The notes under the pieces are model-generated. The model ran no database searches and was not told where the DNA came from. It saw nothing but the letters and a program-made list of their open reading frames with translations. Positions 36,446 through 46,855 of a stretch of 64,000 nt of DNA are shown here, one piece after another. The DNA is from Mycolicibacter senuensis (GTDB lineage: Bacteria > Actinomycetota > Actinomycetes > Mycobacteriales > Mycobacteriaceae). Numbering within the stretch: position 1 is the first letter of the stretch; each line of letters opens with the position of its first letter. Position numbers and translations under genes: made by a program. The stretch covers positions 89,376 to 153,375 of the forward strand of contig NZ_LQPS01000033.1 of assembly GCF_002101885.1 (NCBI RefSeq), read 5' to 3'.

Positions 36446-37084
36446 ATGCGACTGACCCACTTCGGCCATTCCTGTCTGCTCGCCGATTTCGTCGACACCA
36501 CGGTGCTGTTCGACCCCGGAATCTTCTCCCACGGGTTCGAGGGCATCATCGGTCTGTCCGCCATCCTGGTCACCCATCAGCACCCCGACCACGTCGACAC
36601 GCAGCGCCTACCGGCGCTGATCGACGCCAATCCGGATGCCGCGCTCTACGCCGACCCGCAGACCGCCGCCCAGCTGGGACCGCCGTGGCGGCCGGTGCAC
36701 GTCGGGGATTCCTTCGAGCTGGGCTCGCTGCGGGTGCGTGGCGTGGGTGGGCAGCACGCGGTGATCCATCCCGAGCTGCCGATGATCGACAACATCTCCT
36801 ACCTGCTCGGCGACGCCGGGCACCCGGCCCGGTTGATGCACCCCGGCGACGCGTTGTTCGTGCCCGGCGAGCCGGTGGACGTGCTGGCGACCCCGGCAGC
36901 GGCGCCGTGGATGAAGATCGCCGAGGCGGTCGACTACCTGCGCGATGTGGCGCCGCGGGCCGCGGTGCCGATCCATCAGGGCATCATCGCGCCCGACGCC
37001 CGCGGCATCTACCACGGCCGGCTCGCCGAGATGGGGCGCACCGACTTTCAGGTATTGCCGCCCGAGAGCGCGGTGGCGTTCTAG
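36446..37084 (+). CDS. MBL-fold metal-dependent hydrolase (Rv0786c type)
   Basis: 212-residue metallo-beta-lactamase-fold protein. Seen: MRLTHFGHSCLLADF start, THQHPDHVD as the HxHxDH-type metal motif (first His replaced by Gln in the usual H-x-H: T-H-Q-H-P-D-H is intact), GGQHAVIHPELP and PIHQGIIAPDA at the C-terminal ligand. UlaG-like members act on sugar-lactones or nucleic acids; substrate here unknown. CACAAT stands seven bases before the ATG, so it may be leaderless. Converges on the flavoprotein gene with two bases between stops. Confidence 0.82.
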   Translation: MRLTHFGHSCLLADFVDTTVLFDPGIFSHGFEGIIGLSAILVTHQHPDHVDTQRLPALIDANPDAALYADPQTAAQLGPPWRPVHVGDSFELGSLRVRGVGGQHAVIHPELPMIDNISYLLGDAGHPARLMHPGDALFVPGEPVDVLATPAAAPWMKIAEAVDYLRDVAPRAAVPIHQGIIAPDARGIYHGRLAEMGRTDFQVLPPESAVAF

Positions 37085-37086
37085 GT

Positions 37087-38742
37087 CTAGGCGATGTCGC
37101 CGGCGGCTCCCCGGCCGGCGGCGCGACCGGAGAAGATGCACCCGCCCAGGAAGGTGCCCTCCAGCGCCCGGTAGCCGTGCACACCACCGCCACCGAAGCC
37201 GGCCACTTCGCCGGCCGCGTACAGCCCGTCGATCGGCTTGCCGTCGCCGCCGAGCACCCGGGACTCCAGGTCGGTCTCCAGGCCGCCCAACGTCTTGCGG
37301 GTCAGGATGTGCAGCTTGACCGCGATCAGCGGGCCGGCAGCCGGATCGGTCAGCCGGTGCGGGGCAACCACGCGGCCCAGCCGGTCGCCCAGGTAGGCCC
37401 GCGCCCCGCGGATCGCGGTGATCTGGCCGTCCTTGGAGAACCGGTTGGCCACCTCGCGGTCGCGCGCGGTGACCTCGGCCGCCACCGTCGCGTAGTCCAG
37501 CGGCGCCACCTCGGGCAGCTCGTTCATGCGCGCGACCAGATCACGCAGCGAATCAGCGCTGACGAAGTCGATCCCGCGGTCGACGAACGCCTGCACCGGC
37601 GGCGGCGGGCCCGACCGCACCCGCGACGTGATCAACTGCCGCAGGCTGCGCCCGGTCAGGTCCGGGTTCTGTTCCTGGCCCGAGAGCGCGAATTCCTTCT
37701 CGATGATCTTCGCGTTGAGCACGAACCAGGTGTAATCCTGCCCGGAGCGGGCGATGTGCTCCAAGGTGCCCAGGGTGTCGAAGCCGGGATACAGCGGCCC
37801 GGGCAGCCGGGCACCGGCCGCGTCCAGCCACAGCGGCGACGGGCCGGGGATGATCCGGATGCCGTGGCCCGGCCAGATCGGGTCGTAGTTGGTGATGCCC
37901 TCGGTGTAGTGCCACATCCGGTCCCGGTTGATCACCCGTCCGCCGGCCGCCTCGGTGATCCCGATCATCCGGCCGTCGACGTGCGCGGGCACCCCGGCCA
38001 GCAGTTGGGCGGGGACGCGACCCATCCGCTCCGGCCAGTTCTGGCGTACCAACTCCAGGTTGCCGCCGATACCGCCGCTGGTCACCAGCACCGCGGGCGC
38101 ACGGAACTCAAACTGCCCCAACGTGTTCCGCGACGAAGCGACACCGCGCGACGCGGTCGACGGTTCCAGCACACTGCCCCGGACCCCGGTCACCCGGCCG
38201 CTTTCGACGATCAGTTCGTCGACCTGGTGGCGGTGGGCGAAGCGGACCCTGGAGCGGCCGCGCAGCCGGCTCGCGAAGATCTCGACCAGCGCGGGACCGG
38301 TCCCCCAGGTGATGTGGAACCGGGGCACCGAGTTGCCGTGGCCGATCGCGCCGTAACCGCCTCGCTCAGCCCAGCCGACCAGCGGGAAGAGCTTCAGGCC
38401 GCGGGCGGTCAGCCAGCTGCGTTTCTCGCCGGCCGCGAAGTCGACGTAGGCGTGCGCCCATTGGCGCGGCCAGTGGTCGCACGCGCGGTCGAAGCTCGCG
38501 GTGCCCAGCCAATCCTGCAGTGCCAGTTCGTGGCTGTCGCGCACCCCCAGCCGCCGCTGCTCGGGACTGTCGACGAAGAACAGGCCGCCGAAGGACCAGA
38601 ACGCCTGCCCGCCCAGATTCGCGCTGTTCTCCTGATCGACGATCAGCACCCGCTGGCCGCGCTCCACCAGTTCGCAGGCCGCCACCAGGCCGGCCAGACC
38701 CGCCCCGACGATGATCGCGTCGGCGTCCGCCCTATCGCTCAT
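37087..38742 (-). CDS. KSTD-like FAD-binding dehydrogenase (Rv0785 type)
   Basis: 551-residue flavoprotein of the fumarate-reductase/3-ketosteroid-delta1-dehydrogenase superfamily. FAD loop AIIVGAGLAGLVAACELVER at ~9-28, LVTSGGIGGNLELVR, and the C-terminal GLYAAGEVAGFGGGGVHGYR plus LEGTFLGGCIFSGRAAGR. It is longer at the N-terminus than succinate dehydrogenases and has no 4Fe-4S partner. Substrate unknown; a steroid-like or quinone-like acceptor is possible. Rv0785 stands at the same place in M. tuberculosis. Confidence 0.85.
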   Translation of the reverse strand: MSDRADADAIIVGAGLAGLVAACELVERGQRVLIVDQENSANLGGQAFWSFGGLFFVDSPEQRRLGVRDSHELALQDWLGTASFDRACDHWPRQWAHAYVDFAAGEKRSWLTARGLKLFPLVGWAERGGYGAIGHGNSVPRFHITWGTGPALVEIFASRLRGRSRVRFAHRHQVDELIVESGRVTGVRGSVLEPSTASRGVASSRNTLGQFEFRAPAVLVTSGGIGGNLELVRQNWPERMGRVPAQLLAGVPAHVDGRMIGITEAAGGRVINRDRMWHYTEGITNYDPIWPGHGIRIIPGPSPLWLDAAGARLPGPLYPGFDTLGTLEHIARSGQDYTWFVLNAKIIEKEFALSGQEQNPDLTGRSLRQLITSRVRSGPPPPVQAFVDRGIDFVSADSLRDLVARMNELPEVAPLDYATVAAEVTARDREVANRFSKDGQITAIRGARAYLGDRLGRVVAPHRLTDPAAGPLIAVKLHILTRKTLGGLETDLESRVLGGDGKPIDGLYAAGEVAGFGGGGVHGYRALEGTFLGGCIFSGRAAGRGAAGDIA

Positions 38743-38761
38743 GGCGTTCCAGGGTAACGAC

Positions 38762-39481
38762 TCAGGCGCTCAGCCCCGAGCCCACGTCGGCCACGTCGGC
38801 CGCGACCGGCCACCGGTAGCGTGCCGGTCGGCAGCCATGGCCCAGCGCCGTGTCCACCGCGTCCAGCATGGCCGCCACCGCGCCGGGGTTGCTCAGCTGT
38901 CGAGCGCCCACCGACAGCCGCACCATCCCGCCGCGGCGTGCGATGCGTTCACTGGTCGCCACCACCATCCGGCACCACCAGGGTGCCGTGAGAAAACCGG
39001 CCCCGATGCCGACCACCCGGGCCCGCACGGTGTGATCGAGCACCAGGTCGGTCACCGTGTGCAGGCCGGCGAGAAGACGGAACCCGTTGCGCGGCAAGGC
39101 CAGCACGGTTCCCGGCGATACCGTCCAGCCCGGCGCTGCGAACAGCCGGGTGCGCAACCCGAGGTGCTCCAGTACCCGGTCGGCGCCCAGTAACCGCAGG
39201 TTGGCCTCGTGCGCGGGCAGCGTGGCGAACTCGCCGCGGCGCTTCTTGGTGGCCGCCTCATCGAAACCGTGCAGCACGATCGCGGCGCCGTCCGCCCTCC
39301 GCTGCGTCAGCCAGTCGACGGTGCGCGGATCACGGTCGAGCCGGTAGTCGGCGCCCAGCCGCGGGGCGACCAGCAGCGACACCGGCACGGCGCGCGAGTC
39401 CAGTTGCGCGCAGAACGCCTCGGCGTCGGCGCGGCTGCGGGCACCGATACCCGAAACGGAGACGATCAGCTGGCCGGTCAC
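38762..39481 (-). CDS. DUF2334 deacetylase-like protein (Rv0784 type)
   Basis: 239-residue protein with the DUF2334 pattern related to polysaccharide deacetylases: VSVSGIGARSRADAEAFCAQ at the start, AAIVLHGFDE as the likely metal-site region, LRTRLFAAPGWTVSPGT, and a late RLSVGARQLSNPGAVAAMLD. No signal peptide. Starts with GTG at 39481, 19 bases before the KSTD-like gene's upstream side. Whether it deacetylates glycans is not shown. Confidence 0.75.
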   Translation of the reverse strand: MTGQLIVSVSGIGARSRADAEAFCAQLDSRAVPVSLLVAPRLGADYRLDRDPRTVDWLTQRRADGAAIVLHGFDEAATKKRRGEFATLPAHEANLRLLGADRVLEHLGLRTRLFAAPGWTVSPGTVLALPRNGFRLLAGLHTVTDLVLDHTVRARVVGIGAGFLTAPWWCRMVVATSERIARRGGMVRLSVGARQLSNPGAVAAMLDAVDTALGHGCRPARYRWPVAADVADVGSGLSA

Positions 39482-39542
39482 GCCATCATTGTGACCGGCG
39501 CAGATGGCCGGCCGGTGACATCGGAGAAGACGTCAGCTGGCG

Positions 39543-40889
39543 TTACGGGTGCACCCGGCGGCGGCGGCTGTGGTTGGCCGGATCGGTGCTGTTGGCGGCG
39601 ATCGCCCGCAGCCGGGCCAGATCGCGGGGATGCAGGTTCGGCATCTTGGCGAGCGAGTCCAGCAGCAGGTCGGCCTGCTCGCGCAGCGCGGGAAGATGCT
39701 CCGGACGGCCGGCCTCCTCGACATGACCGGCCAGCATCCGCAACACCCGCAGGATCGCCGCCGCCACCATGGGCTGAGCCGGTGCGACCTGACGGAGCTG
39801 ATCGAAGCCGTGCGCGATGTACTCGTTGGCGTTGAGGCCCCAGGGCCGCAGCAGTGTCCGGCCTTCCGGGCCGGCCACCGCGACCAGCGGCAACGGCGCG
39901 ACCAGCAGGCGGCGCAGCAGGCTGCCCACCCGCAGCGTCGCCTCCACCGCGGTGGTGGGGTCGTTGATCGCCGAACTCAGCGCACGCAGACCGATGTCGA
40001 CGAGTTGGCGGAACGCGAAGTCGATGTCTTCCTGCATGGTGCGGCTGTCGCTGACGGCGATCGCCCTGGTCAGCTTCTGCCGCACCCGGTCGGGGTTGTC
40101 CGGCGCCGGCCAGATGGTGACCAGCGGCTGGCCCAGATGGATGTAGGCGCCGACGCGGGTGTCCAACCGGATCTTGGTGTTCGGCGGGATGGCGGCCAAC
40201 AGCCGCCGGGTGTCGACCCGGCTGATCCAGCCGTTGCCCGGCGAGGTCAGTCGCAGCGCGTCCCGCGGAGCGTCCATGTCCGTTTCCGGGGCGGGTTGCT
40301 CGTCGGCTGCGGCGGCCACGACGGCATCGATCACCATCGAGCCCTCCGCCGCGATCTCCCGCACCACCTGTCCGACCTCGAGCCGATGGGCCAGGTGGTC
40401 GATGTGGGCGATGATCGTGATCACCGTGACGATCGTCAGTACAACCGCGACCGTCACCGTCACCGGCGGCGCGCGGTGCGGCGAGGATCCGTCCAGATCC
40501 GGCAGGCTCAGCACGCAGTACACGAATGTCGCGACCAGCAGGCCGATCACAACCTGGCTGAGCCGATCCCGAATGAACCAGCGCATCACCCGCGGCGACA
40601 GCTGCGAACTCGCCAGCTGCAGGCTGACGATGGTCAGCGAGAAGATCACTCCCGCGGTGGTGATCGTCGCGCCGGCGATGGTGGACAGCAGCCAGGTGGC
40701 CACACCGCTGTCCATCTTCATCAGGAAGCGGGGCGACGGCCCGACGTGCCGATCGAGCACTCGGCTGCCGACGGCCAACAGCATGCCGCCGAACACGATC
40801 AGCAGCGGCAGCAGAAACAGGCTCTCGCGAAACCGGTAAGCCAGCGCCAACGCCCGCACACTCGGGAAGCGCTCCGAGCTGGTACGCAT
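39543..40889 (-). CDS. DUF2254 membrane protein
   Basis: 448-residue protein with four predicted transmembrane segments in the first 185 residues (about 24-45, 67-92, 112-135, 145-168) and a long soluble domain. Family strings: SLTIVSLQLASSQLSPRVMR, DIDFAFRQLVDIGLRALSSA and INDPTTAVEATLRVGSLLRR. DUF2254 is widespread with no assigned role. Its ATG overlaps the glutathione-peroxidase stop by one base (TGATG), so it is likely coupled to that gene; an envelope-stress role would be speculation. Confidence 0.82.
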   Translation of the reverse strand: MRTSSERFPSVRALALAYRFRESLFLLPLLIVFGGMLLAVGSRVLDRHVGPSPRFLMKMDSGVATWLLSTIAGATITTAGVIFSLTIVSLQLASSQLSPRVMRWFIRDRLSQVVIGLLVATFVYCVLSLPDLDGSSPHRAPPVTVTVAVVLTIVTVITIIAHIDHLAHRLEVGQVVREIAAEGSMVIDAVVAAAADEQPAPETDMDAPRDALRLTSPGNGWISRVDTRRLLAAIPPNTKIRLDTRVGAYIHLGQPLVTIWPAPDNPDRVRQKLTRAIAVSDSRTMQEDIDFAFRQLVDIGLRALSSAINDPTTAVEATLRVGSLLRRLLVAPLPLVAVAGPEGRTLLRPWGLNANEYIAHGFDQLRQVAPAQPMVAAAILRVLRMLAGHVEEAGRPEHLPALREQADLLLDSLAKMPNLHPRDLARLRAIAANSTDPANHSRRRRVHP

Positions 40890-41377
40890 CAGCTTGGCAG
40901 GACCGCCTCGATGGCGGCGACCACCTCGGGTGCATCGGGCACCGTGGTGGGCCGGAAGCGATTTGCCACCACCGGTCCCGGGGCGAGCAGAAACTTCTCG
41001 AAATTCCATTGCACATCGCCGGCGGCGCCATCGGCGTCGGCGGTCTTGGTCAACTCCGCATACAGCGGGTGACGGTCATCGCCGTTGACGTCGGTCTTGG
41101 CCAGCAGCGGGAAAGTCACTCCGTAGGTGGTCGAGCAGAAGGTCTGGATCTCCTCGGCGGTCCCGGGCTCCTGGCCCATGAACTGGTTGCAGGGCACGCC
41201 CAGCACCGTCAGGCCGCGGTCGGCGTAGTCCCGGGCGAGTTTCTCCAGGGCGCTGTATTGGGGGGTGAGCCCGCATTTGGAGGCGACGTTGACGACCAGC
41301 ACCGCTCGATCGGCGTAGTCGGCCAGCGACGTGGACTGGCCGTCGAGGGCGGTCAGCGGGATATCGGCGAGGCTCAT
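40889..41377 (-). CDS. Glutathione/thioredoxin-dependent peroxidase (GPx family)
   Basis: 162-residue thiol peroxidase. Catalytic tetrad: Cys35 (VASKCGLT), Gln65 (PCNQFMGQEPG, also part of the signature) and Trp124-Asn125 (VQWNFEKF); a second Cys81 in TFCSTTYG fits the resolving cysteine of thioredoxin-dependent members. Mycobacteria lack glutathione, so thioredoxin or mycothiol systems would be the reductant (inferred). First of a two-gene unit with the DUF2254 protein. Confidence 0.9.
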   Translation of the reverse strand: MSLADIPLTALDGQSTSLADYADRAVLVVNVASKCGLTPQYSALEKLARDYADRGLTVLGVPCNQFMGQEPGTAEEIQTFCSTTYGVTFPLLAKTDVNGDDRHPLYAELTKTADADGAAGDVQWNFEKFLLAPGPVVANRFRPTTVPDAPEVVAAIEAVLPS

Positions 41378-41418
41378 GGCCGCGAGGTTACCCGCTGCCG
41401 GTGGCGGCTGCGATCAGC

Positions 41419-43566
41419 TCAGCACGATCGGTGTTCGCGGGGAACATCGCAGCCGGACATCGCCAGCAGCCAGGCGTAGCAGAACGCGGTTTCCTTCCAG
41501 CGTTCGTACCGCCCGGAGATGCCGCCGTGGCCGGCGCTCATCTCGGTTTTCAGCAGCACCTGGCCGGCGTCGGTCTTGTTGTGCCGCAGCGCCGCAACCC
41601 ACTTGGCCGGCTCGACGTAGAACACCCTGGTGTCGTGCAGTGACGTGATCGCCAGAATGGGCGGGTAGTGCCGGGCGGTGACGTTCTCATACGGCGAATA
41701 GGACTTCATGTAGAGGTAGACGTCCTTGTCGTCCAACGGATTTCCCCACTCGTCCCACTCGGTGACCGTCAGCGGCAGCGACGGGTCCAAGATGGTGGTC
41801 AGCGGGTCGACGAACGGAACCTGGGCCACCACGCCGGCGAAGAGCTCCGGGGCCAGGTTGGTGACCGCGCCCATCAATAATCCGCCCGCACTGCCACCCA
41901 TCGCCACCAGCCGCCCCGGCTGGCAGACCCCGGCCCCGGCCAGGTGGCGTGCCACGGCGACGAAGTCGGTGAAGCTGTTCTTCTTCTCCAGCAACTTGCC
42001 GTGCTCGTACCAGAGCCGGCCCAGCTCGCCGCCACCGCGGACGTGCGCGACGGCGAAGACCATGCCCCGGTCCAACAGCGACAGTCGGGCGATCGAGAAC
42101 TGCGGATCCTCACACATCTCATACGCGCCGTAGCCGTAGAGCAGGGTCGGCGCCGGTAGTTCGACACCGGCCCGGTGCACCACCGAGACCGGGATGCGGG
42201 TGCCGTCCTCGCCGTAGGCCCAGTCGCGGTACTCCACGTAGTCTTCACGGCGGTAGTCGCCGAGCACCGGCTGTTCCCGTAGCAGCGTGTGCGCGCCGGT
42301 CGCGAGGTCGATGTCGTAGATGCGAACCGGCGTGATGAACGACGTCGCACCCACCCGGAGTTTGGGGCAGTCCCAGTTCGGGTTGGCCGCCAGGCCCGAG
42401 GAGGTCAACTCGGTGTCGAAGGTGATCTCCTGCGGCGGTGCATAATCGCCGTCGCTGCTGATCGGCCACAACTGCAGGCGCGGCAGCCCCTCGGCGCGGT
42501 AGCCGACGACGAGGTGGTGCGCGAAGGCGTCCACCCCGTCGAGCCGGACGTCATCAGCTCCGGCGATCAGGGTCTGCTGCGCGGCCGGGTCGCCCGCCTC
42601 GGCCACCGCCACCTGCACCAGGGTGAAGTTGACCGCACCGTCGTTGTGCAGGATCAGAAACCGGTCGCGGCCGTCGAGGACGGCGTGCTCCACCGAGTAC
42701 TCGACGCCCTCGCGGCGGGGCAGCACCACGGTGAATTCCGCACGCGGGTCGGCCGCGTCGGCGTAGCGCACCTCGGAAGTGATCGCCGAACCGGCGGCGA
42801 TCAGCACGTAGGCGTCGCTGCGAGTGCGGCCCACCGCCAGCCAGAACCGCTCGTCGTCCTCGTGATAGACCTGCTCGGCGGGTTGACCGGAGCCGATACC
42901 GTAGCGCCACACCGTGTCCGGACGCCAAGCCGCGTCGACCGTGGTGTAGTAGACGGTGCGACTGTCGGTCGCCCAGGTCACCCCCGCGCCGATACCGGCG
43001 ATCTCGTCGGGGAACAATTCGCCGGTGCGAAGATCCTTGAACCGCAGCGTGTAACGCTCGTCGCCCACGACGTCGACGGAGTACGCCAGGACGTTGCCAT
43101 CGGGGCTGACACCGGCTGCGCCCAGCGCGAAGAAATCGTGCCCCTCGGCCTCGGCGTTCTGGTCCAGCATCACCTGCTCACCGGGAATCTCGGTCGCCTC
43201 GTCGAGCCGAGGTGGATCCCAGTCGTCCGGCGAGCTGACCGGGCAGCGGCATTGGACGCCGTACTGCTTACCCTCGAAGGTCCGCGCGTAGTACCACCAA
43301 TCACCGCGCCGGGTGGGCACCGACAGGTCGGTCTCCTTGGTGCGGGCCTTGATCTCGTCGAAGATGCGCTGGCGCAACGGTTCCAGGTGCGCGGTAGCGG
43401 CATCGGTGTAGGCGTTCTCGGCGTCCAGATGAGCGATCACCGCAGGATCGGACTTGTCGCGCAACCATTCATAGGGGTCGACGAAGACGTCCCCGTGGTG
43501 GGTGCGGGTACTGTCCACCCGCTTGGCCGACGGGGGATCCGGCAGCGCTCGCGAAACCTCGGTCAT
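41419..43566 (-). CDS. ptrB: Oligopeptidase B (S9A serine peptidase), intact
   Basis: 715-residue prolyl-oligopeptidase-family enzyme that cleaves short peptides after Arg/Lys. N-terminal beta-propeller (about 80-420) and C-terminal hydrolase with nucleophile Ser in [14 protein letters not shown], Asp and the late His in [13 protein letters not shown]. In M. tuberculosis H37Rv the gene is split into ptrBa and ptrBb; here it is one reading frame. Start ATG at 43566 overlaps the purC stop (ATGA). Confidence 0.94.
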   Translation of the reverse strand: MTEVSRALPDPPSAKRVDSTRTHHGDVFVDPYEWLRDKSDPAVIAHLDAENAYTDAATAHLEPLRQRIFDEIKARTKETDLSVPTRRGDWWYYARTFEGKQYGVQCRCPVSSPDDWDPPRLDEATEIPGEQVMLDQNAEAEGHDFFALGAAGVSPDGNVLAYSVDVVGDERYTLRFKDLRTGELFPDEIAGIGAGVTWATDSRTVYYTTVDAAWRPDTVWRYGIGSGQPAEQVYHEDDERFWLAVGRTRSDAYVLIAAGSAITSEVRYADAADPRAEFTVVLPRREGVEYSVEHAVLDGRDRFLILHNDGAVNFTLVQVAVAEAGDPAAQQTLIAGADDVRLDGVDAFAHHLVVGYRAEGLPRLQLWPISSDGDYAPPQEITFDTELTSSGLAANPNWDCPKLRVGATSFITPVRIYDIDLATGAHTLLREQPVLGDYRREDYVEYRDWAYGEDGTRIPVSVVHRAGVELPAPTLLYGYGAYEMCEDPQFSIARLSLLDRGMVFAVAHVRGGGELGRLWYEHGKLLEKKNSFTDFVAVARHLAGAGVCQPGRLVAMGGSAGGLLMGAVTNLAPELFAGVVAQVPFVDPLTTILDPSLPLTVTEWDEWGNPLDDKDVYLYMKSYSPYENVTARHYPPILAITSLHDTRVFYVEPAKWVAALRHNKTDAGQVLLKTEMSAGHGGISGRYERWKETAFCYAWLLAMSGCDVPREHRSC

Positions 43567-44459
43567 GCCCCGGGGCCAACCCAGTCATCGAAGGACAGGC
43601 CCGAGATCCGTTCGTAGGCCTCGATGTAACGGGCGCGGGTGGCGGCGATGATGTCGTCCGGCAACGCCGGCGGCGCCTGGTCACCGGCCCGGTCCCAGCC
43701 GGACTCGGGACTGGTGAGCCAGTTGCGGACGAACTGTTTGTCGAAGCTGTCCTGCACCACCCCGGCCTGGTAATGATCGGCCGGCCAGTACCGCGACGAG
43801 TCGGGGGTGAACACCTCGTCGGCCAGCAGCAGATTGCCGTGGTCGTCGGCGCCGAACTCGAACTTGGTGTCGGCGATGATGATGCCCTTCTTCAGCGCGT
43901 GGTCGGCCGCCTGCACGTAGGTCGCGACGGTGCGATCACGCAACTGGCTGGCCCGCACCGGCCCCACCACGTCGATGACCTGCGCGAACGAGATGTTCTC
44001 GTCGTGTTCGCCGATCTCGGCCTTGGTGGCGGGGGTGAACAGCGGGTTGGCGAACCTGCTCGCCTCCACCAGCCCCGGCGGCAGCGGGATCCCGCAGACC
44101 GATCCGCTGCGCTGGTAGTCCAGCAGGCCCGAGCCGGTCAGGTAGCCGCGCGCCACGCACTCGATCGGCATCATCTGCAGTTCACGCACCACCAGCGCCC
44201 GGCCCAGCACCTCGTCGGGGACGCGCGGGTCGTCGGGCGGTCCCGCCAGGTGGTTGGGCGCGTCGACGAGGTCGAAGAAGAAGACGCTCATCGCGGTGAG
44301 GATGCGCCCCTTGTCGGGGATCTGGCTGTCGAGGATGTAGTCGAACGCCGAGATCCGGTCGGTGGCGACGAACAGTAGGTGGTGATCGTCGATTCGGTAG
44401 AGTTCGCGGACTTTGCCGCTGGCCAGGTGCTGGTAGTCGGAGAGCGCGGGACGCGACAT
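43563..44459 (-). CDS. purC: SAICAR synthetase PurC
   Basis: Joins aspartate to CAIR in purine synthesis. 298 residues: [39 protein letters not shown], signature [13 protein letters not shown], and [13 protein letters not shown] with [13 protein letters not shown]. Start ATG at 44459; TTG/GTG extensions upstream lack homology. Ends coupled to ptrB by a 4-base overlap. The 195 bases upstream to the PGRS-endoglycoceramidase gene are a divergent promoter region. Confidence 0.96.
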   Translation of the reverse strand: MSRPALSDYQHLASGKVRELYRIDDHHLLFVATDRISAFDYILDSQIPDKGRILTAMSVFFFDLVDAPNHLAGPPDDPRVPDEVLGRALVVRELQMMPIECVARGYLTGSGLLDYQRSGSVCGIPLPPGLVEASRFANPLFTPATKAEIGEHDENISFAQVIDVVGPVRASQLRDRTVATYVQAADHALKKGIIIADTKFEFGADDHGNLLLADEVFTPDSSRYWPADHYQAGVVQDSFDKQFVRNWLTSPESGWDRAGDQAPPALPDDIIAATRARYIEAYERISGLSFDDWVGPGA

Positions 44460-44654
44460 TGCGCCAGCCTAATGGGAATCGATCGGCGTGTCCTTGACGG
44501 GGATCTTGGTTCTTGAACGGGAACGCTGATCACCGAGGCCCTGGCCGGTCGTCCACAAACCCGGACAGCGGCTCACCCCATCACGTACAGTATTTTGTCA
44601 GGTGCCTCACATAAAACGCATACTTGAAATCCGGCCACGAGGGATCGTCCAGCC

Positions 44655-46808
44655 ATGACCCATGCACACACCGTCTCGGAGAATCGCCGGCCGCCTCGGA
44701 TGAGTGGCCGGACCCGACTGGCCGGCGCAGCCGTGGCGGCCGGGGTGTCGTTCGGGTTCGGGCTGGCCCCGGTGAACGCCCCGACCGCCCACGCCGAGGT
44801 CATCGAGGACGTCTTCGATCAGCTGCTGGCCGGGATCGCCGCCGACTGGGGCGACCCGTTTACAGCGTCGGCCACCACCTTCGACGTCACCGACTGGTTC
44901 CAGCACTCGATCTACCTCCCGGTGCACGACGGACTTCAGCAGTGGCTGGACAGCACAGCCGGCCAGCAGGTGGCCGAGTTCCTCAACGGGTTCGGCTCCC
45001 ATGTGATCGGTGACGGGGCCGCCGGCACCGCAGACAACCCGAACGGCGGCGCGGCCGGCTGGTTGTTCGGCGATGGCGGCGCCGGCTGGGCCAGCGACCA
45101 GGCCGAGGTCGGCGGCGGCACCGGCGGCGCGGCAGGCCTGTTCGGCAACGGGGGGGCCGGCGGCGCGGGCGGCGCCGGGGCTCACGGCGGCGCGGGCGGC
45201 GCCGGCGGCTGGCTGCTGGGCAACGGCGGCGCCGGCGGTGACGGCGGTGTCGGCGGCGACGGCGGCGACGGCGGCAACGGCATCGGGCTGTTCGCCGCCG
45301 GCGGGCACGGCGGTGACGCCGGCGACGGCGACAGCATCCGGTCCGTTGCCGGGCACCCGGTGCCGGCCCTGGGCGGGGCCGGCGGCAACCCGGGGTTGGC
45401 GGGCACCCACGGCGCGGTCGGCGCCTTCGGTACCGCGGACGGCGGCCCGCCCACCGGCAGCGGTGCCTTCACCACCGTCGGCACCTGGCTCACCGACGCC
45501 GACGGCCGGGTGCTGATCCTGCACGGCGTCAACGAGGTCAACAAGGGTGCGCCGTTCACCCCGGAGGCCAATCACTTCGACGAGCAGCACGCGGCGTACC
45601 TGGCCGCCAACGGCGTCAACGCGGTGCGGGTCGGCGTCATCTGGGCCGGGGTGGAGCCCAAACCCGGCGTAATCGACTACGACTATCTGGCGTCGATCAA
45701 AGCCACCGTGGACATGCTCGCCAAGCACGGCATCGTCAGCATCATCGACATGCACCAGGATCTGTACAGCGACACCATCACCGGCATCGGTGACGGGGCG
45801 CCGGAGTGGGCGGTGCAGACCGGCGATGCGCTCAACATCAACTTCGGCTGGCCGTGGAACTATCCGCTCAACTTCGCGGTCAACCATGCGTGGGACGCGT
45901 TCTGGACCAACTCCGCGGCACCGGACGGGATCGGCCTGCAGAACCACTACGCCGCGATGTTCCAAGCTGTCGCCGGCTACTTCAACGGCAACCCGAACGT
46001 CGCCGGCTACGAGATCATGAACGAACCCTGGCCGGGAGGGTCCTATCTGTCGGCCGCGTTCGGCAACCCGTTCTTCGACACCCAACAGCTGTCGCCGTTC
46101 TACGACCAGGTGACGGCGGCGATCCGGTCGGTCGACCCGGCCACCCCGATCCTGTTCGAGCCGAACACGCTGTTCGGGAACCTGCCGGTGCCCACCCACG
46201 TGACCCCGCCGGACGACCCCAACGCCATCTTCGCGTTCCACAGCTACTGCCCGTGGTTCGAAGTCCTGGGCACCGACATCGGTTGCGCGACCTACGAGGG
46301 CTTCATCGCGGATCAGGCCGCCGCCTACGCCAAGACACACGACCTGCCGGCGATGCTCACCGAGTTCGGCAACACCACCGTTCCCAGCGTCATCGGCGGT
46401 GCGACCGGCGCGGCAGATAAGCACGGATTCGGCTGGCTGTTCTGGGATTACAACAACGTGCTGGTCGGTGACATGGCGAAGCCGCCGACCGGGGACAACG
46501 TGGCGACCGACGCGATGCTCACCCTGGCCGCGCCATACCCGCAGGCGGTGTCCGGCATCCCGGGCACCTGGTCATTCACCGACGGCACCTTCGCGTTCAG
46601 CTACTCCACCGCGATGGCCGACGGCTCGGGCCAGTTCGTCGCCGGCGCGCACACCGACATCTCGGTGCCGACCAGCATCTACCCGGACGGCTACCAGGTG
46701 GTGGTCACCGGCGGCGAGGTCGTCTCCGACCCGAACGCCCCGGTGCTGGTGATCGCCTCCGACGCAGGCGCTTCCACCGTCACGGTGACGGTGACGCCCA
46801 ACAGCTGA
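44655..46808 (+). CDS. Secreted PGRS-fused GH5 endoglycoceramidase-like enzyme
   Basis: 717-residue secreted fusion. Signal peptide 1-47 with cleavage after PTAHA; N-domain ~48-118 related to that of the PGRS protein at 33790 (SIYLPVHDGLQQWLDSTAGQ); Gly-rich PGRS stretch ~120-260; GH5 barrel ~270-620; small beta-domain to the end. The barrel matches endoglycosylceramidases: VGVIWAGVEPKPGVIDYDYL, IIDMHQDLYSD, acid/base Glu457 in EIMNEPWPGG and nucleophile Glu570 in MLTEFGNT. Endoglycoceramidases cleave the glycan from glycosphingolipids. Target here might be host glycolipids or the organism's own glycolipid; not decidable from sequence. ATG at 44655; TACAGTATTTTGTCA-like AT-rich DNA lies upstream. 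Confidence 0.85.
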   Translation: MTHAHTVSENRRPPRMSGRTRLAGAAVAAGVSFGFGLAPVNAPTAHAEVIEDVFDQLLAGIAADWGDPFTASATTFDVTDWFQHSIYLPVHDGLQQWLDSTAGQQVAEFLNGFGSHVIGDGAAGTADNPNGGAAGWLFGDGGAGWASDQAEVGGGTGGAAGLFGNGGAGGAGGAGAHGGAGGAGGWLLGNGGAGGDGGVGGDGGDGGNGIGLFAAGGHGGDAGDGDSIRSVAGHPVPALGGAGGNPGLAGTHGAVGAFGTADGGPPTGSGAFTTVGTWLTDADGRVLILHGVNEVNKGAPFTPEANHFDEQHAAYLAANGVNAVRVGVIWAGVEPKPGVIDYDYLASIKATVDMLAKHGIVSIIDMHQDLYSDTITGIGDGAPEWAVQTGDALNINFGWPWNYPLNFAVNHAWDAFWTNSAAPDGIGLQNHYAAMFQAVAGYFNGNPNVAGYEIMNEPWPGGSYLSAAFGNPFFDTQQLSPFYDQVTAAIRSVDPATPILFEPNTLFGNLPVPTHVTPPDDPNAIFAFHSYCPWFEVLGTDIGCATYEGFIADQAAAYAKTHDLPAMLTEFGNTTVPSVIGGATGAADKHGFGWLFWDYNNVLVGDMAKPPTGDNVATDAMLTLAAPYPQAVSGIPGTWSFTDGTFAFSYSTAMADGSGQFVAGAHTDISVPTSIYPDGYQVVVTGGEVVSDPNAPVLVIASDAGASTVTVTVTPNS

Positions 46809-46855
46809 GCACCACCACCGCACCGGACGGCGTCAACTGTGCTGGGATCAACGAC

